Shown here: one piece after another, positions 35,266 through 38,012 of the stretch
How positions within the stretch are numbered: the stretch's first letter is position 1
How the letters are laid out: each line of letters starts with the position of its first letter
IMG/VR virus record: IMGVR_UViG_3300021373_002555
Span: 1 to 38,012 of that record
From: a virus
DNA length: 38,012 nucleotides
Direction: 5' to 3' (one strand)
Notes under the pieces: generated by a model
Database searches by the model: none
Seen by the model: the letters and a program-made list of their open reading frames with translations, nothing else
Told to the model about the DNA's origin: nothing
Made by a program: the position numbers and the translations under genes

Positions 35266-35430
35266 ATGAATATATCAGATATTAAACTATACGCAATGAA
35301 CGCAGGAACGTTAGGCGTTACAACATTTACACAAATAGAAGACAGTTTGAAAATACTATTGTTAATTGTTACTATAGGATATACTGTATCCAAGTGGATA
35401 CACATAAAAAGAAATGAGGGCAATAAATAA
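35266..35430 (+). CDS. Small single-span membrane protein overlapping the amidase
   Basis: This 54-residue protein is intact between the Cys-rich protein and the amidase, overlapping the amidase start by 17 bases. It has an N-terminal part (MNISDIKLYAMNAGTLG), one clear membrane helix at about 28-42 (LKILLLIVTIGYTVS) and a basic C-terminal end (KWIHIKRNEGNK), giving an N-out/C-in positive-inside layout. The place next to the endolysin suggests a holin-like, pinholin-like or spanin-like role. A 3TM-like holin is encoded at 4834 too, so this may be an accessory lysis protein. No family name is certain. Confidence 0.72.
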   Translation: MNISDIKLYAMNAGTLGVTTFTQIEDSLKILLLIVTIGYTVSKWIHIKRNEGNK

Positions 35431-35821
35431 AATAATCATACATTGCTCAGCCACTAAAGAAGGTAATAATGTTACTGCATCAACTATTGATCAGTGGCAT
35501 AAAAATCGTGGTTGGAAGGGTATAGGTTATCATTATGTCGTAGCAATTGACGGTAGTATAGAGTATGGTCGTAGTATATACGAAACAGGCGCTCATGTAA
35601 AAAATCAAAATGAAGGTTCAATAGGCATTTGTTATATAGGAGGTTTAGGACCATCTATGGAACCCAAAGATACAAGAACACCAGAGCAAAAAGAAAGTTT
35701 ATTACTACTGCTTAAAACATTAAAGAAAATGCATCCTGAAGCTACAATACACGGCCACAATGAATTTTCAGCAAAATCTTGCCCTTGTTTTAACGCTTAC
35801 GAAGAATATTGTAATATATAG
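35414..35821 (+). CDS. N-acetylmuramoyl-L-alanine amidase (T7-lysozyme type endolysin)
   Basis: This 135-residue Amidase_2-family enzyme cuts the bond between N-acetylmuramic acid and L-alanine in peptidoglycan. Zinc ligands His10 (IIIHCSAT), His115 (HGHNEF) and Cys123 (KSCPCF), plus Tyr39 and Lys121, align with T7 lysozyme His17, His122, Cys130, Tyr46 and Lys128. The spacings agree exactly: 29 residues from first His to Tyr, then 6 and 2 residues from His to Lys to Cys. It has no signal peptide, so it needs a holin for export. The N-terminus overlaps the membrane protein gene by 17 bases. T7 lysozyme also inhibits T7 RNA polymerase; no such partner is visible here, so I infer lysis only. Confidence 0.93.
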   Translation: MRAINKIIIHCSATKEGNNVTASTIDQWHKNRGWKGIGYHYVVAIDGSIEYGRSIYETGAHVKNQNEGSIGICYIGGLGPSMEPKDTRTPEQKESLLLLLKTLKKMHPEATIHGHNEFSAKSCPCFNAYEEYCNI

Positions 35822-35824
35822 ATT

Positions 35825-36112
35825 ATGGCATATAAATCACCAATTAATATAAAAGAAAAAGCTTACGAAAAGCAAAATAGAAAAATGCGCTCAGAATATA
35901 CATCTGAGACAGGTAAAAAACTAGGTAAAAGATTAACTAAAGGAACTAACAAACGTAGAGTTTCTTTTGCTTGTAGATTTGCTGGTATGGCTGGGGCGAT
36001 GAAAGATGCTAAAGGTGAACCAACAAAGAAGGCAATGGCTTTAAAAAAATGGGGTTTTGGTAGCGTAGAAGCTGCTAGAAACTTTTGTCAAAAACATAAA
36101 TCAAAAAAATAA
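35825..36112 (+). CDS. Small basic protein with FACRFAGM domain and Ser-Pro motif
   Basis: This 95-residue protein begins MAYKSPINIKEK, a Ser-Pro motif at residues 5-6. A basic helix follows (KQNRKMRSEYTSETGKKLGK), then a compact domain VSFACRFAGMAGAMKDAKGE and ALKKWGFGSVEAARNFCQKH. I recall this last type (RxSFxxRFxGMxGxM, later LKxWGFGSxxxA) in small proteins of aquatic phages and weakly associate it with a Pfam domain of unknown function (possibly DUF6321). The strong positive charge suggests nucleic-acid or capsid contact. Its function is unknown. It starts three bases after the amidase stop. Confidence 0.7.
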   Translation: MAYKSPINIKEKAYEKQNRKMRSEYTSETGKKLGKRLTKGTNKRRVSFACRFAGMAGAMKDAKGEPTKKAMALKKWGFGSVEAARNFCQKHKSKK

Positions 36113-36113
36113 A

Positions 36114-36545
36114 ATGAACGCATCAAAATTCTCTGGACCTTTTATGAAAAAAAGTCCTATCGACAAAAAATTAGTAGGTAAACAACATAGGTTACCTGAA
36201 GAGTTAAAAGAAAAAATACTAGCAGCACCTGAAGATAGTCCTGCTAAAAACATAGATCCTAAATTAGCTAAAAAAATGGCTGACAAAGTGCAACAAGTTG
36301 GAAGATATAGAGACTATGTTGAAAAGAAAGAAAAAGGATACATGGACGAAGAAGATGGTTTTATAAAAGGAGATCCATCTAAAACTGTATCGTTTGATCG
36401 GTTTGCTATATCAGAAGAAATAGCTAAAGGTGGGAAAGCTGGAAGTAAAGCTGTAAAACATTACTACGCGAATAAAGATGATTACAGTGGTTATATGCCT
36501 GAAGAAAAAAGACAAGCTGTTAAAAAAGGTTTAAATATAAAATAA
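36114..36545 (+). CDS. Hypothetical Lys-rich protein with FMKKSPIDKK motif
   Basis: This 143-residue protein has PFMKKSPIDKKL at its N-terminus, matching the FMxxSP pattern of the genes at 2472 and 36664, and a second Ser-Pro at EDSPAKNIDP. The middle is helical (LAKKMADKVQQVGRYRDYVEK), with an acidic linker (GYMDEEDGF), and the C-terminal third has AISEEIAKGGKAGSKAVKHYY. It is strongly charged with no hydrophobic core large enough for a classic enzyme. Starts one base after the preceding stop. Function not known. Confidence 0.6.
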   Translation: MNASKFSGPFMKKSPIDKKLVGKQHRLPEELKEKILAAPEDSPAKNIDPKLAKKMADKVQQVGRYRDYVEKKEKGYMDEEDGFIKGDPSKTVSFDRFAISEEIAKGGKAGSKAVKHYYANKDDYSGYMPEEKRQAVKKGLNIK

Positions 36546-36547
36546 TT

Positions 36548-36658
36548 ATGGGAAAGTTTTTTATAAAATTAGGAAATAAAATTATACAACTAAACGAATA
36601 CTTAAAAAGTCAATGGAACTCGTTTCTTTATAAGTTGATGTTTAAAAAACAAAAATAA
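36548..36658 (+). CDS. Very small amphipathic basic peptide
   Basis: This 36-residue gene fills the gap between two longer genes. It reads MGKFFIKLGNKIIQLNEY then LKSQWNSFLYKLMFKKQK: an amphipathic Lys/Phe/Leu helix with net positive charge, as in peptides that bind membranes or larger proteins. The frame starts two bases after the preceding stop and ends five bases before the next ATG, which supports a real gene. No homologue is recognised with confidence. Confidence 0.6.
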   Translation: MGKFFIKLGNKIIQLNEYLKSQWNSFLYKLMFKKQK

Positions 36659-36663
36659 AAGTT

Positions 36664-37446
36664 ATGGCTTTTTCAAATAGATTTATGAATAATAGTCCTT
36701 TTAGAAAAGAAGAAGACACTAAAAATCAAGACGATTTACAATATACAAATAAACAAGACTCTGGTATGTCTGATGCTGAATATGCTAAGTATTTTAGTGA
36801 AGGATCTATTCATAGACCTAACCTAGAAGAAGTTGATTTAGGAGTTGTTAGAGCTAATAAAAAAATTGGTGAAAGCTCTATAGTGGACACGTCTAAAGGA
36901 TCTAGTTTTCCAACTGGAGCTAGTGTAGAAACAATTAAACAATGGTATGCTAATAATCCTCCAAAAGATACTATTACAAAAGTAGAAGGTAAAAAAGGTT
37001 TATCAGGAATGGTAGAGGGTGCTAAAGATTTTGTTCAAAATTTAAAAACAGTAGCTGGAAATCCTTTTGATGCGGCAAGAGCTATTGTCAGAACAGACGA
37101 TAGTGGTGGTGATTTTCCAACAAGTGTTCAAGATCTTCAAGCTCTTAGAGATTTAGCTGATAGAGATGATGGAAGTGAAAGTAGTGAGCAAGCTAAAAGT
37201 ATACTTTCAAGATCTTCAGGATTTAATGTGGCTTCTGCTATGTTAGGTCCAGCGTTAACTGCTCAAACTTTTTTAGATTTAGCAACTGGAGATCCAACCG
37301 CAGCTGCTTTAGGTAAAGCTAAAAAATTAAAACCTATAGCTAAAACTCTTAAAAAATCTAACATTGGTCAATTAATAAAAGGAGGCGTTTTGCCAGCAGC
37401 ATATATAGGATATAAAGGATATAAACAAAGTAAAAAATTAAAATAA
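36664..37446 (+). CDS. Hypothetical protein with FMNNSPFRK motif and hydrophobic C-terminus
   Basis: This 260-residue protein opens with FMNNSPFRK at residues 7-15, nearly the same as FMGDSPIKQ in the gene at 2472. A disordered polar stretch follows to about residue 100, then a helical region (LSGMVEGAKDFVQNLKTVAG), an acidic part (LQALRDLADRDDGSESSEQA), a hydrophobic Ala/Leu stretch (FNVASAMLGPALTAQTFLDL), and a basic C-terminus with GGVLPAAYIGYKGYKQSK. The C-terminal half looks like internal virion or membrane-active proteins. No known domain is recognised. Confidence 0.6.
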   Translation: MAFSNRFMNNSPFRKEEDTKNQDDLQYTNKQDSGMSDAEYAKYFSEGSIHRPNLEEVDLGVVRANKKIGESSIVDTSKGSSFPTGASVETIKQWYANNPPKDTITKVEGKKGLSGMVEGAKDFVQNLKTVAGNPFDAARAIVRTDDSGGDFPTSVQDLQALRDLADRDDGSESSEQAKSILSRSSGFNVASAMLGPALTAQTFLDLATGDPTAAALGKAKKLKPIAKTLKKSNIGQLIKGGVLPAAYIGYKGYKQSKKLK

Positions 37447-37447
37447 C

Positions 37448-37807
37448 ATGAAACCATTTACATCAAAGCATTGCACACCAATATTCTACGGAAGTCCTCT
37501 TAATCAAAAAGATGACAAAAAGAAAAAAGAAAAAAAAGACGATACGTTTAAGTATTTAAAAGGTTTTGTTTCTTCAGCAGAACGATCTAAAAAAGATAAT
37601 ACTAAAACTTCTACAGAAGATTTTTATAAAAGAAAAAGAGAATTAGAAGCTAAAAATAGTCCTTTAGATATTAGAAGATCTATGGAAGCTAAAGTAGTAG
37701 CATCTAAACAAAAAGCAAATAAAGAAAGAGCTAGAAAAGCTGGAAATTTAGGAAGAAAAACAACTCGTTGCGCAAGTGGAAAACCTTGCAAGGGAGGAGG
37801 TCATTAA
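37448..37807 (+). CDS. Hypothetical Lys-rich protein with YGSPLNQ motif
   Basis: This 119-residue protein is very basic. It has FYGSPLNQKDDKKKKEKK near the N-terminus, with YGSPLN shared with the gene at 2472, and a second motif AKNSPLDIRR. The rest is Lys/Arg/Glu helix (SKQKANKERARKAGNLGRK) with a Cys pair in CASGKPCKGGGH at the end. It looks largely disordered, and its high charge suggests nucleic-acid or capsid contact. It is the last long gene of the plus-strand array. Confidence 0.6.
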   Translation: MKPFTSKHCTPIFYGSPLNQKDDKKKKEKKDDTFKYLKGFVSSAERSKKDNTKTSTEDFYKRKRELEAKNSPLDIRRSMEAKVVASKQKANKERARKAGNLGRKTTRCASGKPCKGGGH

Positions 37808-37825
37808 ATAAGGAACAAAAATAAA

Positions 37826-37876
37826 ATGGGCGTACCATACCCAAAAGTTCCTGTAACCAAGAAGGGGAAGTCGTAA
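37826..37876 (+). CDS. Possible 16-residue micro-ORF before the terminator
   Basis: The frame reads MGVPYPKVPVTKKGKS after an A-rich leader (ACAAAAATAAA), and its stop lies inside the terminator hairpin. It may be a real micropeptide or the start of a lost gene. The Pro/Lys composition matches neighbouring small proteins, but length gives no proof. Confidence 0.3.
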   Translation: MGVPYPKVPVTKKGKS

Positions 37877-37891
37877 GACCTCCCCTTTTTT
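37862..37891 (+). terminator. Intrinsic terminator at the convergent gene border
   Basis: AAGGGGA (37862-37868) pairs with TCCCCTT (37881-37887); after one A-C mismatch GTC pairs with GAC around a GTAA loop (37873-37876), a stable GNRA tetraloop. A run of six T follows (37886-37891). It ends the plus-strand late array. On the minus strand it lies just past the reductase stop, with a poorer U-run, so it may work in both directions. Confidence 0.9.
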
Positions 37892-37893
37892 AA

Positions 37894-38012
37894 TTATCCA
37901 TCACAAGCCAAACAATCTTCACTCATTGCTTGTTGTGCTATATCTCCACGAAGCACTGACTCTGTCCTCGTATAATATAAAGTTTTAATACCGTTTTTCC
38001 ATGCTTGCATGT
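37894..38012 (-). CDS. nrdA: Ribonucleotide reductase large subunit, C-terminal end (partial)
   Basis: Reading the minus strand from the right edge gives 39 residues ending at TAA 37896-37894. They contain WKNGIKTLYYTR, like the WxxGLKTxYYxR motif near the C-terminus of class I reductase alpha chains, and end in EDCLACDG with a C-terminal CxxC pair. In this family the last Cys pair passes electrons from thioredoxin or glutaredoxin to the active site. The enzyme turns ribonucleotides into deoxyribonucleotides, here for phage DNA synthesis. The rest of the gene lies outside the window. It is the only minus-strand gene seen and marks the start of a convergent block. The class (Ia-like) is inferred from the tail only. 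Confidence 0.85.
   Translation of the reverse strand, partial: MQAWKNGIKTLYYTRTESVLRGDIAQQAMSEDCLACDG

Noticed and set aside
35414-35821. Amidase as a regulator of a phage T7-type RNA polymerase
   Set aside because: Catalytic residues match T7 lysozyme, but no T7-type polymerase is visible in the window, so only the lysis role is supported.
1-38012. CRISPR arrays, tRNA genes, integrase, insertion sequences and attachment sites
   Set aside because: No regular repeats with spacers, no cloverleaf and no recombinase or transposase motifs were seen on either strand.

Overview
The window is a piece of a tailed-bacteriophage genome. It is AT-rich and almost fully coding. One long plus-strand gene array fills positions 1 to about 37,876, and a single minus-strand gene enters from the right edge. 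No stretch above about 110 bases lacks a gene, and I see no tRNA, rRNA, integrase, insertion sequence or CRISPR array. Host clues: start codons almost never have a Shine-Dalgarno-like purine box and instead sit behind A/T-rich leaders, as in Bacteroidota. Portal, capsid and tail proteins resemble, from memory, those of aquatic Bacteroidota podoviruses and the wider crAss-like group. I infer a lytic podovirus-like phage of an aquatic Bacteroidota host. Both ends of the window cut through genes, so the genome continues on both sides.

Layout. (1) 1-1561: C-terminal half of a phage GroEL, a GroES overlapping it, and a probable winged-helix protein. (2) 1563-3947: six small lysine-rich or low-complexity proteins, several with a short Ser-Pro motif. 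(3) 4019-5822: an alanine-rich probable structural protein behind an unusual C/A-only leader, a 51-residue CxC protein, a mini HExxH metallopeptidase-like protein, a holin and a Gly-rich virion-type protein. (4) 5876-11767: a chain of genes joined mostly by TAATG overlaps: coiled-coil protein, small protein, tandem GroES-like protein, probable small terminase partner, large terminase and portal. (5) 11798-15325: scaffold-like protein, major capsid protein and a head-associated protein, with strong hairpins after the last two. (6) 15389-25364: neck, tail-tube and nozzle-like proteins and internal virion proteins. (7) 25375-34728: one 3,117-residue multidomain protein with coiled coils, hydrophobic segments, an HExxH site, a HAD phosphatase with a P-loop kinase nested inside it, and a conserved C-terminal region. 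(8) 34709-37876: a second cluster of small Ser-Pro-motif proteins around a small membrane protein and a T7-lysozyme-type amidase, closed by a terminator hairpin. (9) 37894-38012, minus strand: the C-terminus of a ribonucleotide reductase large subunit, marking the start of an oppositely transcribed metabolism/replication block.

How it fits together. This is the late morphogenesis and lysis block. Terminase and portal package DNA into a capsid built on a scaffold; the chaperonin genes plausibly help fold capsid or tail proteins. The ring, tube and nozzle-like proteins build a short tail, and the internal proteins and giant protein are probably carried in the virion and may be ejected into the host. 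Holin, small membrane protein and amidase end the cycle. The strongest leads are the HAD phosphatase with an inserted kinase, KFSxT-like motifs at domain borders of the giant protein, a Cpn20-like tandem co-chaperonin, and a Ser-Pro peptide motif shared by about ten small proteins.
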